Shown here: positions 30,034-38,701 of the stretch, piece after piece | Layout of the letters: each line of letters starts with the position of its first letter | Numbering within the stretch: the stretch's first letter is position 1 | Source: Streptomyces tailanensis | GTDB lineage: Bacteria > Actinomycetota > Actinomycetes > Streptomycetales > Streptomycetaceae | Direction of reading: 5' to 3' | NCBI RefSeq assembly: GCF_008386495.1 | Contig: NZ_VTHJ01000015.1 | Location: forward strand, 40,574-104,573 | Length of the DNA stretch: 64,000 nucleotides | The notes under the pieces: generated by a model | What the model saw: only the letters and a program-made list of their open reading frames with translations | What the model was told of the DNA's origin: nothing | Databases searched by the model: none | Position numbers and translations under genes: made by a program

Positions 30034-30962
30034 AGGAGCTGCTCCCTTCGTCGCAGGCCGACGACCAGCGGGATCGCGACGGCGACCACCACCAGGAAGA
30101 GGACGAGGCTCATCGCGGAGGCCTGGGCGTACAGGCCCTGGCCGAAGATCCGGAACATGTAGATGTTGAAGACCTCGGTGGAGGCCGCGGGCCCGCCGCC
30201 GGTGGTGGCCTGCACGATGTCGAAGGTGTTCATCGAGCCGATGAGCGCCGTGGTGACGTTGAAGGTGACGGCGGGCGCGAGCATCGGCCAGCGGACGGAG
30301 CAGAAGGTCCGCCAGGGCCCGGCGCCGTCCATCCGAGCGGCCTCCAGCATGTCTCCGGGGATGCCCTTCAGCCCCGCCAGATAGATCAGCATCGACAGGC
30401 CCATCCACTTCCAGCCGTGGATGAGAGTGACGAGGACGATCGTCCAGGTCGTCGAGCCCAGCCAGGGGATGTCCGTGCCGAGGACCGAGTTGACCGCGCC
30501 GTCCTGGTCGAGGAGGGCCTGGAACACGTATCCCGTGGCGAGGGCCGAGATCAGCACCGGGAGGAAGAAGACGGCACGGAAGAACCGGTTGAAGCGGGTG
30601 TCGTCCTCCAGCAACAGGGCGAGCACGAGGCCGAACCCGTTCTGGAAGAGGGCCGCGAGGAACGCGTACAGCAGGGTCGTGCGGATCGCGCGGACGAGGG
30701 TGCCGTCGTCGGCGATGGTCATGAAGTTGTCGAGGCCGGTGAAGGCGATGTCCGAGTGGTACGAGGACCAGTTGGTGAACGGGTAGTAAAAGTTGAGTAG
30801 GTTGGGCACCAGGAAGAAGCCCGCGAAGACGACGATCGCGGGGAGCGCGAACCACCAGGGGTGATGCACAGCGGCGCGCGGCAGCCGCCCCACGCCCTTC
30901 CGTGCGCCTGCGCCTGGTGCGGGTGCCTGCTTGCGTGCGCTACGTACGACAGTGTCCGCCAT
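30030..30962 (-). CDS. Carbohydrate ABC transporter permease (MalF-like)
   Basis: The 310-residue permease has a basic cytoplasmic N-terminus (about 1-35), a first helix WWFALPAIVVFAGFFLVPNL and the EAA loop MLEAARMDGAGPWRTFCSVR near residue 210. It is the partner of the MalG-like permease with which it overlaps. The start lies 2 nt from the stop of the solute-binding-protein gene, so all are co-translated. Confidence 0.92.
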   Translation of the reverse strand: MADTVVRSARKQAPAPGAGARKGVGRLPRAAVHHPWWFALPAIVVFAGFFLVPNLLNFYYPFTNWSSYHSDIAFTGLDNFMTIADDGTLVRAIRTTLLYAFLAALFQNGFGLVLALLLEDDTRFNRFFRAVFFLPVLISALATGYVFQALLDQDGAVNSVLGTDIPWLGSTTWTIVLVTLIHGWKWMGLSMLIYLAGLKGIPGDMLEAARMDGAGPWRTFCSVRWPMLAPAVTFNVTTALIGSMNTFDIVQATTGGGPAASTEVFNIYMFRIFGQGLYAQASAMSLVLFLVVVAVAIPLVVGLRRREQLL

Positions 30963-30964
30963 GG

Positions 30965-32290
30965 CTAGAAACCGGGCGCGCCCTGGGCCTTGGCCACCTG
31001 CGCGAACTGGTCCTGGATGGCCTGGGCGACCTGCTGCGGGTTCTTCTTGTCGTAGAGCATGTCGGCGAGATAGAGGTGCGTGTCGGGGGCGACGATCGCC
31101 TTGGCCTGGAAGACCCCGATGGCCGTGGGCAGAGTGGCGACCTGGGCCGTCGACGTCTGCGGCAGCCCGTCCGGGGTGGGCACGGACGGCTGTACGGACG
31201 GGATCTTCATCGTCTTGATGTAGTCCGCGTAGTCGGGGCCGAGCCAGAAGGCGAGGAACTGCCGGGCCGCGTTCTGCCGCTTCTCGTCACCGGTCTTGAA
31301 GGCGACGACTCCGTTGGTCTGGTCGGGCGAGTACATGCCGGTGGCGGCGGAGTTGGCGATCGGGAACCAGCCGATCTTCTCGTCGATCTCCTCGGTGGAG
31401 TACTTGGCCTGCAACTGGGTCTGGAAGGAGGTGACGTTGAGGACCATGCCGGCCTCGCCCTTCCACAGCGCGTCGGCCTGCCCGGTGAAGGTGCCCGTCT
31501 TGTAGTTCTTCTGGGCGAGCCCGGCGTCGAGCAGCTTCTCCTTGTACTTCTTGATCGCGCCGACGACGACCGGGTCGGTCCACTTCTCCTTGTTCTCGTT
31601 CAGGTCGGCCCACCACTGCTTGTCCAGGTCGGTGAGCTGGACCTGCATCTGCCACTGCAACGGCCACTTGTCGCCGCCGGCCTCGTAGAAGGCGGCCGCG
31701 TCGGAGTTGTCGACGACCTTGTGACCGAGGGCCAGCAGCTCGTCGTACGACTTCGGGAAGTCCTTCTCGCTCAGCCCGGCCGCCTTGAACACGTCCTTGT
31801 TGTAGTAGACGCCGAGCATGGCGGGGCTGGTGACGATCGCCGCGTACCGCTTGCCGTCGATGATGCCGAGCGACTTCTCGGTGTCGCCGAGCTTGGACTC
31901 CCACTCCTCCCCGTCGAGCGTGAGGAGGTTCTGCTGCGGCTGGATGAAGGGGAGCGTGGAGATGGACGGCTGCCAGAACATCAGGTCGGGGCGGTCGCCG
32001 GAGGCCAGTTTGGTCGGCACGTTCTGCTCGTAGAGGTCCGGGACCGCCTGGGTCTCCACCTGGGCGCCGGTCGCCTTCTCGAAGGCGTCGATGACCTGCT
32101 TCGGCGCGTTGACCGTGTTCTGCGCGGTCCACATCGTCAGCTTCACGCCGTCGAGGCGGGCGGTGGGGTCGACAGCCGTGTTCTTCGTGTCCGACGCCCC
32201 GGAGTCCCCGGCAGTCGGATCGCTGCACGCGGTGGCGGCCAGGCCTATGGCGCAGAGGAGGGCCAGGGAGGGGAGAGCTCTTCTGTTCAT
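30965..32290 (-). CDS. Sugar ABC transporter substrate-binding lipoprotein
   Basis: The 441-residue protein starts with a lipoprotein signal (lipobox LAATAC, Cys about 22). The mature part is a family 1 extracellular solute-binding protein: KLTMWTAQNTVNAPKQVIDA, a central hinge (GVYYNKDVFKAAGLSEKDFP) and a C-terminal lobe. It would deliver an oligosaccharide to the two permeases encoded just downstream. The LacI gene lies 66 nt upstream on the same strand, and no operator is seen in that gap, so the operon may be read from the lacI promoter. Confidence 0.93.
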   Translation of the reverse strand: MNRRALPSLALLCAIGLAATACSDPTAGDSGASDTKNTAVDPTARLDGVKLTMWTAQNTVNAPKQVIDAFEKATGAQVETQAVPDLYEQNVPTKLASGDRPDLMFWQPSISTLPFIQPQQNLLTLDGEEWESKLGDTEKSLGIIDGKRYAAIVTSPAMLGVYYNKDVFKAAGLSEKDFPKSYDELLALGHKVVDNSDAAAFYEAGGDKWPLQWQMQVQLTDLDKQWWADLNENKEKWTDPVVVGAIKKYKEKLLDAGLAQKNYKTGTFTGQADALWKGEAGMVLNVTSFQTQLQAKYSTEEIDEKIGWFPIANSAATGMYSPDQTNGVVAFKTGDEKRQNAARQFLAFWLGPDYADYIKTMKIPSVQPSVPTPDGLPQTSTAQVATLPTAIGVFQAKAIVAPDTHLYLADMLYDKKNPQQVAQAIQDQFAQVAKAQGAPGF

Positions 32291-32356
32291 TGCGCGTGCC
32301 TTTCGAGAACGGGTGTTCAGGAAGCGGGACTGAAGAACAGCGGTGCGTGTACCGGC

Positions 32357-33394
32357 TCAGGCACGGGAGGGCGGTGGCCCCGAGCTCTCCCGCACCACGA
32401 GTTCCGGTACGGACACCGGGTGCGGGGCGATCTGCGCGGACTCCTCCATCAGCCCGTGGAGCAGGGCGAACGCGGAGCGCCCGAGGCCGGTGAAGTCCAG
32501 GCGTACGGTCGTCAGGGCCGGGGTCAGATAGGCGGAGTGCGGGGCGTCGTCGAACCCGGCCACGCTGACCTCGCCGGGGACGGACCGGCCGGCCTCGTGC
32601 AGGGCGCGCAGCACACCGAGCGCGAGGTCGTCGTTGCCGCAGAGGATCGCGGTGACGGACGGGTCCGCGGCGAGCCCGACGCTCGCTGCGTGACCGCCGG
32701 CCGGGCCCCAACTGCCCTGCACGGGACGGGGTTCGGGCGCGCCCGCCTCCTTCAGTGCCTGCCGCCAGCCGGTGGTGCGGGCGCTGGTGCGCCGGGTGCT
32801 GGACGGGATGGCGACGTAGTGCACGGTCTCGTGGCCGAGGGAGAGGAGGTGGCGGGTCACCTCGTAGGCGGCCTCGCGGTCGTCGGTCCACACCCAGGGG
32901 CGGTCGCCACCGGGAGGGCTCGCCGGGGTCTCGACGACACCGACGACCGGTAGTTCGGCAGGGACGGCGGCCAGGGCCCCCACGCCGGCCGGATCGTAGG
33001 CGATCACGATCAGTCCGCCACCCGCGTCCGCGGCCCGCTGCACCTCGGCGGCGACCGCGGCCTCGTCCGCCGATTCCAGTACGCCGATCCCGACCGCGTA
33101 GGAGGCCGCGCGTGCCGCCTCCTCGACTCCCTGGAGGATCGAGGCGTAGCCGTAGTGGGTGGTGTTGGCGGTCAGCACCGTCACCGCCCGGCTGCGGCCG
33201 CTGGCCAGCGCGAGCGCGGTGGCGTTGCGGCGGAAGCCCAGCTCGTCGATGGCCGCGAGCACCCGCTCCCGGGTCGTCTGCTTGACGCTCGGGTGGCCGT
33301 TGATCACCCGGGAGACGGTCTGGTACGAGACCCCGGCGGCGGTCGCGACGTCCCGGATGCTCGCCGGGCGCCTTGTGTGACCGGTCACATTCAT
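32357..33394 (-). CDS. LacI-family repressor of the GH39-like/GH36 module
   Basis: I place the start at the ATG 33394, giving 345 residues. The frame is open upstream to a GTG at 33451, but those codons cross two operators. HTH: SIRDVATAAGVSYQTVSRVI, hinge ALALASGRSRAV, then the sugar-binding domain. A good promoter (TTGACG, 17 nt, CACAAT) ends 6 nt before this ATG and no ribosome site exists, so the mRNA is probably leaderless. Two perfect TGTGACCGGTCACA palindromes, one over the -10 and one in codons 3-7, suggest tight autorepression and control of the divergent GH36 gene. Confidence 0.9.
   Translation of the reverse strand: MNVTGHTRRPASIRDVATAAGVSYQTVSRVINGHPSVKQTTRERVLAAIDELGFRRNATALALASGRSRAVTVLTANTTHYGYASILQGVEEAARAASYAVGIGVLESADEAAVAAEVQRAADAGGGLIVIAYDPAGVGALAAVPAELPVVGVVETPASPPGGDRPWVWTDDREAAYEVTRHLLSLGHETVHYVAIPSSTRRTSARTTGWRQALKEAGAPEPRPVQGSWGPAGGHAASVGLAADPSVTAILCGNDDLALGVLRALHEAGRSVPGEVSVAGFDDAPHSAYLTPALTTVRLDFTGLGRSAFALLHGLMEESAQIAPHPVSVPELVVRESSGPPPSRA
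33376..33389. promoter_or_regulatory. Operator TGTGACCGGTCACA, copy 1 (inside lacI codons 3-7)
   Basis: A perfect 14-bp palindrome with a central CG, lying within the first codons of the repressor gene, 27 bp centre to centre from copy 2. A tetrameric or paired-dimer repressor could bind both. Confidence 0.85.
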
Positions 33395-33400
33395 GCCAGG

Positions 33401-33429
33401 ATTGTGACCGGTCACACTGGGGGCGTCAA
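33401..33429 (-). promoter_or_regulatory. Predicted promoter of the second lacI-type gene
   Basis: On the minus strand TTGACG (33429-33424), a 17-nt spacer and CACAAT (33406-33401) fit a housekeeping sigma promoter. Transcription would begin at about the ATG at 33394. Confidence 0.65.
33403..33416. promoter_or_regulatory. Operator TGTGACCGGTCACA, copy 2 (over the -10)
   Basis: The second perfect copy overlaps the predicted -10 and spacer of the leaderless repressor promoter and lies upstream of the divergent GH36 gene. Confidence 0.85.
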
Positions 33430-33455
33430 GAGAATGTAATGACGGATTCACTCGG

Positions 33456-33515
33456 CTGACTCACCTGACTCGTCTGTCTCGGGAGTCGGCCGACTCATCT
33501 GACTCACTCTGACTC
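33456..33515. repeat. Degenerate 9-bp repeats (CTGACTC) before the GH36 gene
   Basis: CTGACTC or a one-base variant starts at 33456, 33465, 33474, 33490, 33499 and 33509, mostly 9 bp apart, filling the GH36 leader up to its ribosome site. Confidence 0.6.
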
Positions 33516-33530
33516 AGGAGGGGGAACGCG

Positions 33531-35669
33531 TTGACCGACACGGCGGACGCGACGGGCTCGTACTCCAACCAGCCCCGGACGACGTTCAGTTGGGGCCATA
33601 CGGCCATGGAGGCCGAGTTCGTCGCCGCCTCCGACGGGACCCTTCGGCTTGCCCGGCTGGGCCGTCCCTCGGATCCCGGCTCCGACCCGGACGTCGCCCT
33701 GCCTCTCGTCGAGTTGACGGCGGTGGGGCATGGAAGTGGGTGGTCCGGGCCTCGGTTCACCGGTACGGCGTTCGGGGGGCGGCTCGCGTATCGGGGGTAT
33801 CGGAGCAGCCGCGGGGAGGACGGGTGGGAATCACTTACCGTCGAACTCCACGACCCGGCGACCGGGTTGACGGCCTTCGTGGAGCTGACCTCCCCCACCG
33901 GCGTGCCCGTGCTCCGCTCCCGGGTCCGCCTCCGCAACGACGGCACGGAACCCTTGGTCGTCCAGTCCGTCAGCAGCCTCCTGCTCGGCGGGCTGCCTGC
34001 TCCGGAGGCACTGGACGTGCACCGGGCCCGCAACGACTGGCTCGCGGAGTGCCGTTGGTACGCCGAGCCGCTGCGGGACACGGTCGCCGACATCAGCGTC
34101 GACGTCCACCAGCACGACAGCCGGGCGGCGCTCACCCTTGCCGGGCGCGGCAGTTGGCCCAGCGACGGTCATCTGCCGATGGGCGCGCTGACGGAGCGGG
34201 GCGGCGACCGGGCCTGGCTGTGGCAGATCGAGTCACCGGCCGGCTGGCGCTGGGACCTCGGCGAACGCGCGCACGGCACCTACCTGGCGCTCAACGGCCC
34301 CACCGACGCCGAGCACCAGTGGCGGGTGCGGCTGGCGCCGGGCGAGGAGTTCACGACCGTACCGGCGGCGCTGGCCCTCGGCTCCGGGCTCGACGACGCG
34401 ATGGGCGCCCTGACGGCGTACCGCCGTGCCGTCCGCCGCCCCCACCCGGACCACGAGACGTTGCCCGTGGTCTTCAACGACTACATGAACACCCTGATGG
34501 GCGACCCGACCACGGGGAAGCTGCTACCGCTGATCGACGCGGCGGCGAGCGCGGGCGCGGAGTACTTCTGCATCGATTCCGGGTGGTACGACGACTCGGA
34601 GAACGGCGGCTGGTGGGACAGCGTCGGCGAGTGGCTGCCGTCGCCGCGCCGCTTCCCCGACGGCGGTATCACGGCCGTCCTGGACCGGATCCGGGAGCGC
34701 GGTATGGTGCCCGGTCTGTGGCTGGAGCCGGAGGTGGTGGGTGTACGCAGTCCGATCGCGGCCGAACTCCCGCCGGAGGCCTTCTTCCAGCGCGACGGAG
34801 TACGTCTCACCGAACAGGGCCGCCACCACCTGGACCTCCGCCATCCGGCGGCCCGGGCCCACCTCGACAAGACGGTCGACCGGATCGTCGGCGACTGGGG
34901 CGTCGGCTACCTGAAGCTCGACTACAACATCGTCGTCGACCCGGGCACCTGCGCCCCCGGCGACCGCGCACCCGGCGCCGGCCTCCTCGGCCACGCCCAC
35001 GCCTACCTGGGGTGGCTGTCCGACGTTCTGGACCGCTACCCGCACCTGGTCATCGAGAACTGCGCCTCCGGCGGCATGCGCATGGACGGCGCCACCCTGG
35101 CCGTCGCCCAGCTCCAGTCCACCAGCGACCAACAGGACCCCCTCCGCTACCCGCCCATCGCCGCCGCCGCACCCACGGCGGCACCCCCCGAACAGGGCGC
35201 CGTCTGGGCCTACCCGCAGCCCGACCACGACGACGACCTGATCACCTTCACCCTGGGCGGCGCCCTCCTCGGCCGCATCCACCTGTCGGGCCACCTCAAC
35301 CGCATGTCCGAGCACCAACTGCGGCTCGTACGGGCTGCCGTAGACACGTACAAGTCGATCCGCGAGGACCTGGCCCGCGCCCTGCCGTTCTGGCCGCTCG
35401 GCCTGCCCGGCTGGACCGAGGAGTGGCCCGTGCTGGGGCTGCGGGTGCCGGACGGACCGTCGTATCTGTCTGTGTGGCGGAGGGACGGGTGTGACGAACT
35501 CCGGCTGCCCGTACGGCACTTGGCGGGCCAGGACGTCCGTACGGAGATCCTGCACCCGTCCGGCCCGGGTACCGGGTCGGTGGTCTGGGACCGGGAGAGT
35601 GGCGAACTGCGGGTGTCGCTGCCGCGCACACCCGGCGTACTGCTGATCCGTCTGACATCAAGGACGTAG
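33531..35669 (+). CDS. GH36 alpha-galactosidase
   Basis: The TTG at 33531 follows a strong AGGAGGGGG and gives 712 residues with no signal peptide. The N-terminal beta-sandwich (about 1-300) precedes the barrel, with the nucleophile in YLKLDYNIV (D464) and acid/base in TSDQQDP (D533). CASGGMRMDG near 510 is a further GH36 signature. It would hydrolyse alpha-galactosides in the cytoplasm. It is divergent from the second LacI gene and shares its double operator, so it should be co-induced with the importer and GH39-like enzyme. Confidence 0.92.
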   Translation: MTDTADATGSYSNQPRTTFSWGHTAMEAEFVAASDGTLRLARLGRPSDPGSDPDVALPLVELTAVGHGSGWSGPRFTGTAFGGRLAYRGYRSSRGEDGWESLTVELHDPATGLTAFVELTSPTGVPVLRSRVRLRNDGTEPLVVQSVSSLLLGGLPAPEALDVHRARNDWLAECRWYAEPLRDTVADISVDVHQHDSRAALTLAGRGSWPSDGHLPMGALTERGGDRAWLWQIESPAGWRWDLGERAHGTYLALNGPTDAEHQWRVRLAPGEEFTTVPAALALGSGLDDAMGALTAYRRAVRRPHPDHETLPVVFNDYMNTLMGDPTTGKLLPLIDAAASAGAEYFCIDSGWYDDSENGGWWDSVGEWLPSPRRFPDGGITAVLDRIRERGMVPGLWLEPEVVGVRSPIAAELPPEAFFQRDGVRLTEQGRHHLDLRHPAARAHLDKTVDRIVGDWGVGYLKLDYNIVVDPGTCAPGDRAPGAGLLGHAHAYLGWLSDVLDRYPHLVIENCASGGMRMDGATLAVAQLQSTSDQQDPLRYPPIAAAAPTAAPPEQGAVWAYPQPDHDDDLITFTLGGALLGRIHLSGHLNRMSEHQLRLVRAAVDTYKSIREDLARALPFWPLGLPGWTEEWPVLGLRVPDGPSYLSVWRRDGCDELRLPVRHLAGQDVRTEILHPSGPGTGSVVWDRESGELRVSLPRTPGVLLIRLTSRT

Positions 35670-35680
35670 GCGTACGTGTG

Positions 35681-35720
35681 CCCGAGCCGGCGCCGCATGG
35701 GGGAACGGCGCCGACTCGGG
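35681..35720. terminator. Bidirectional terminator between GH36 and GH12 genes
   Basis: A 15-bp stem with one mismatch (35681-35695 with 35706-35720, 10-nt loop) lies between the convergent genes. Confidence 0.8.
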
Positions 35721-35726
35721 GTGTGG

Positions 35727-36455
35727 TCAGCTGCTGCTGACGGTCAGGTTGTTGGTGACGAAGTCCAGGCCGCCGGAGGACGAGGTGACCTCGAAGCCGA
35801 ACTGGACGTCGCCGATGGTCTCGTTGCCCATCCAGCCCTTGGTGTCCTTGATCCACTTGAGGATGGGGAGGATCTGGACCGTGCCGGAGGTGGAGTCGGA
35901 GGTACGCAGGAACGAGAAGACGTCCCAGTAGGTGCCGTCGGAGCGGTAGGCGCGGCCCTTGTACACGTTCCAGCTGTGGCCGCCGAGGCTCACGCTCTGC
36001 TGGAAGGTGCCGAGGGCGCCGACGTCGCCGTTGTAGTTGACCCAGAGCATGGTCTCGTAGTCGTAGTCCGTGTCCCAGATGTCGTACGAGGAGTTGTACG
36101 AGCCCGAGGACGGGACGGTGACGTTGTAGCTGCTGTTGAGCGAGCCCAGCGAGGTGATCGTCTTGTTGATCACCTTCTTGGAGTTGGGGTACGACTTGAT
36201 GCCGCCGGTGTTGGGGTGGTTGGCCCAGACACCCCAGTTCGTACCGGAGTTGGCCCAGATGCACTGGCTGCCGGCGCCGCCGCCCCAGATGTTGTTGTAG
36301 AGCGTGTAGCCGTTGAGGCTGGTGTTGCCCCACTGGTCGCAGGAGTTCCAGACGGCGGCCGAGGCGGGGGCGGCGGCGAGGCCGATGGTGGCGCCGAGCG
36401 CAAGCGCCGGGGCCAGCAGGGCCTTGGTCATCCTGCTGAGCGTACGTGTTGCCAT
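35727..36455 (-). CDS. Secreted GH12 endoglucanase/xyloglucanase, second copy
   Basis: The product has 242 residues from the ATG at 36455, with a signal peptide cleaved near ASA|AVWNSC. The GH12 fold is clear: NNIWGGGAGSQCIWANSG, nucleophile in YETMLWVNYNG (E134), and acid/base in QFGFEVTSSSGG (E222). It is only distantly similar to the GH12 at 19413, so the two probably differ in cleavage preference. It is the last gene of the long operon running from 46939, 38 nt after the GH95 gene, and has no operator of its own. Confidence 0.9.
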   Translation of the reverse strand: MATRTLSRMTKALLAPALALGATIGLAAAPASAAVWNSCDQWGNTSLNGYTLYNNIWGGGAGSQCIWANSGTNWGVWANHPNTGGIKSYPNSKKVINKTITSLGSLNSSYNVTVPSSGSYNSSYDIWDTDYDYETMLWVNYNGDVGALGTFQQSVSLGGHSWNVYKGRAYRSDGTYWDVFSFLRTSDSTSGTVQILPILKWIKDTKGWMGNETIGDVQFGFEVTSSSGGLDFVTNNLTVSSS

Positions 36456-36493
36456 GGTGTCCCTTCCATGGGTGGGGGGAATTGCGGGGGGAG

Positions 36494-38701
36494 CTACCGC
36501 GGCCCCAGGGTGAGGACGCGGTCTTCGCCGGCGACCAGGTCGAGCGGTTCGGCGCCGGCGGAAGTCCGGAGTTCGATGCGGCGGGTCCGGGTGGGGCGGA
36601 TCACCGCGGTCGCTTGTTGTGGGGTCCAGGTGAGGTCGAGCTCGGCGCCGAAGCGTGCACGTACGCCTCGGAGGCGGCCCGCCGGGCACATCGCCGGGAG
36701 CGCGGGCAGCAGCACCAGGCGGTCCGGCGTCGACTGCACGAGCATCTCCAGCAGTACGGCGGGCAGGGTGTGCGCGGCGTCCGCGTTGTAGACGTCGCGG
36801 TTCGGGTAGTGCGCGCTCATCAGCGAGGCGTGGAAGAAGTCCCCCTGGAGGACCTCGCCGAGGGCGTGCGCGACCCGCTCGCCGTCGCGCAGCCGGGCCG
36901 CGACGAGGGCGTGGTGCAGATGGCCATGGGCCGAGTCGTTCTCGGAGCCGCGCAGTTCGAGCGCGCGATGGGCCGCGGCGGCGAGGTCCGGGGTGTCGTA
37001 CGGGTTGATCTCGTCGAGCGGCCAGACGCCGTAGAGTTGACTGAGGTGACGGTGGTCGTACGTATCGTCGAGACCGGGCCAGGCCCATTCGGCGAGGGCG
37101 CCGTCGGCGTTGACGCGGTGGGGCGGGAGGCGGTCGGCGAGCGCACGCCAGCGGTTCGCCCCCTCGGGTTGGTCGGGGTGGTACTCGGCCGCTGTGAGCA
37201 GGGCATGGCGGGCCGCGGAGAGGTCCATGGCCGCGTTGATCGCGCCCCAGCTCGCGTTCGCCGGCCGGTTCTCCGGCGAGTAGGAGGGGACGACGACCAG
37301 CTGCCCCTCGGCGTCGGTGCGGGTGAGGAAGTCCTCGTAGAACAGGGCGATTTCGGCGAGGACGGCAGCCGTGCGCGGATCGCGCGTGCCGCTGGTCTCG
37401 TCGTGGTCGACGAGCGGCTTCAGCAGCCAGTCGGCGCCCGCCGTCCACAGATGCAGCGGGTACTCGCGGCTGAAGTGATACGTCAGACCGGTCTCGCCGT
37501 CGGAGTGGGGCGGGGCGACCACACCCCGCGCGCCGAAGATCGCCCGGGCGTTCTCCCGCCAGTCGGCGAGCTGACCGTGGATCAGCGCGGCATGCGCCTC
37601 GGTGACTTCGGGGAGAGCGGCGGCCGCAGCGGAGGCGGTCTGGAGGTTGAGGTTGGCGTCGTTGGTGAACGCCCCCGCCCAGGCCGTGTTCCAGTCGCCG
37701 GTCCACAGACCGACGAGGCGGGGCGGGAGCATGCCGGCGGAGGAGAGCAGGTGGTAGCGGCCGGCGGCGAAGAGGCGTTCGAGGAGGGCGGGGCTGTCGG
37801 GGCGGCGGATGAGCTCGGAGCCGGGGAGAACCCGCTCGGCGGGGTCGGCGCCGAGGTCCAGGGCGACCCGCTCGTAGGCGGTGCGGTGGAGCGCGGTGTG
37901 GCTGTCCAGCAGCCGGATGTACGCGTCCGGACCGCCCGGCAGCAGGGCGCGCAGGGCGTGGGAGAAGGCCACCGCGTCCAGTTCACCGGTGTGCCGTACG
38001 ACACGGGTCAACAGGAGCGCGGACTCCGCCCCGGTGACCCGGATGCCCGGCGGGGCGAGCTCTGTACGGCCACCCCTGACCGCGACGATGGTGACTCCGG
38101 TGTAGGCCCGGTCGCTGTCCGGGTAGCGGGCGCGGAGGGTGAGCAGGGCGCCCTCCGCGGTAAGGACCGAGCCGTGGCCGACGGCGAGCCCGTCCGGTGC
38201 CCCCGGGAGCCGGTGGTCAAGGGTGATGTCCAGGTCCGGGCCCATGACGTGCTGGACGATCACGTCGTCCGCACGCGAGACGAACACCCGGCTGCGCCCG
38301 CCCTCGTGCACCACCTCGACGACGCCCGTCCTGAAGTCCACCGAACGGCGGTACCCACGCCACTCCCCCGCCGGCCGCCGCAACCGCACCTGAAAAGCCG
38401 GATGGAAGTGCTGCACCCACTGCAACTCGCGCCCGTCCGTGAAACCCTCGGCGGCGGTGACCTCCCCGGCGAGCAGCCTGTCCTGTAGCGAGGCAAGTCG
38501 ATCGGCGAGACGTGGCGGCTTGGCGTGTTCGCCGCCATTGGGTCGTACGAGGGTGTGGTGGGTGACGATGACACGGTCGTCGTTCGGGTCGCCGAACACC
38601 ATGGCGCCGTGCCGTCCGTTGCCGCTCAGGAAGGCGTCCTCCCAGCGGGCGGCGGGGGCCGGCTCCCAAGTGCCGTGCGGTGTGTACGCGGTGGTGGTCA
38701 T
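36494..38701 (-). CDS. GH95 alpha-L-fucosidase (predicted)
   Basis: The 735-residue protein has no signal peptide. The N-terminal beta domain begins AARWEDAFLSGNGRHGAMVF, the usual opening of GH95. The alpha/alpha-barrel holds FTNDANLNLQTASA (about 340-353), WLLKPLVDHDETSG and GLDDTYDHRHLSQLYGVWPL (about 540-559), which contain the family's catalytic region. GH95 enzymes remove alpha-1,2-fucose (or alpha-L-galactose) from xyloglucan side chains by inversion. It overlaps GH42 by 4 nt (ATGA). The cytoplasmic location fits removal of fucose after oligosaccharide import. Confidence 0.88.
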   Translation of the reverse strand: MTTTAYTPHGTWEPAPAARWEDAFLSGNGRHGAMVFGDPNDDRVIVTHHTLVRPNGGEHAKPPRLADRLASLQDRLLAGEVTAAEGFTDGRELQWVQHFHPAFQVRLRRPAGEWRGYRRSVDFRTGVVEVVHEGGRSRVFVSRADDVIVQHVMGPDLDITLDHRLPGAPDGLAVGHGSVLTAEGALLTLRARYPDSDRAYTGVTIVAVRGGRTELAPPGIRVTGAESALLLTRVVRHTGELDAVAFSHALRALLPGGPDAYIRLLDSHTALHRTAYERVALDLGADPAERVLPGSELIRRPDSPALLERLFAAGRYHLLSSAGMLPPRLVGLWTGDWNTAWAGAFTNDANLNLQTASAAAAALPEVTEAHAALIHGQLADWRENARAIFGARGVVAPPHSDGETGLTYHFSREYPLHLWTAGADWLLKPLVDHDETSGTRDPRTAAVLAEIALFYEDFLTRTDAEGQLVVVPSYSPENRPANASWGAINAAMDLSAARHALLTAAEYHPDQPEGANRWRALADRLPPHRVNADGALAEWAWPGLDDTYDHRHLSQLYGVWPLDEINPYDTPDLAAAAHRALELRGSENDSAHGHLHHALVAARLRDGERVAHALGEVLQGDFFHASLMSAHYPNRDVYNADAAHTLPAVLLEMLVQSTPDRLVLLPALPAMCPAGRLRGVRARFGAELDLTWTPQQATAVIRPTRTRRIELRTSAGAEPLDLVAGEDRVLTLGPR

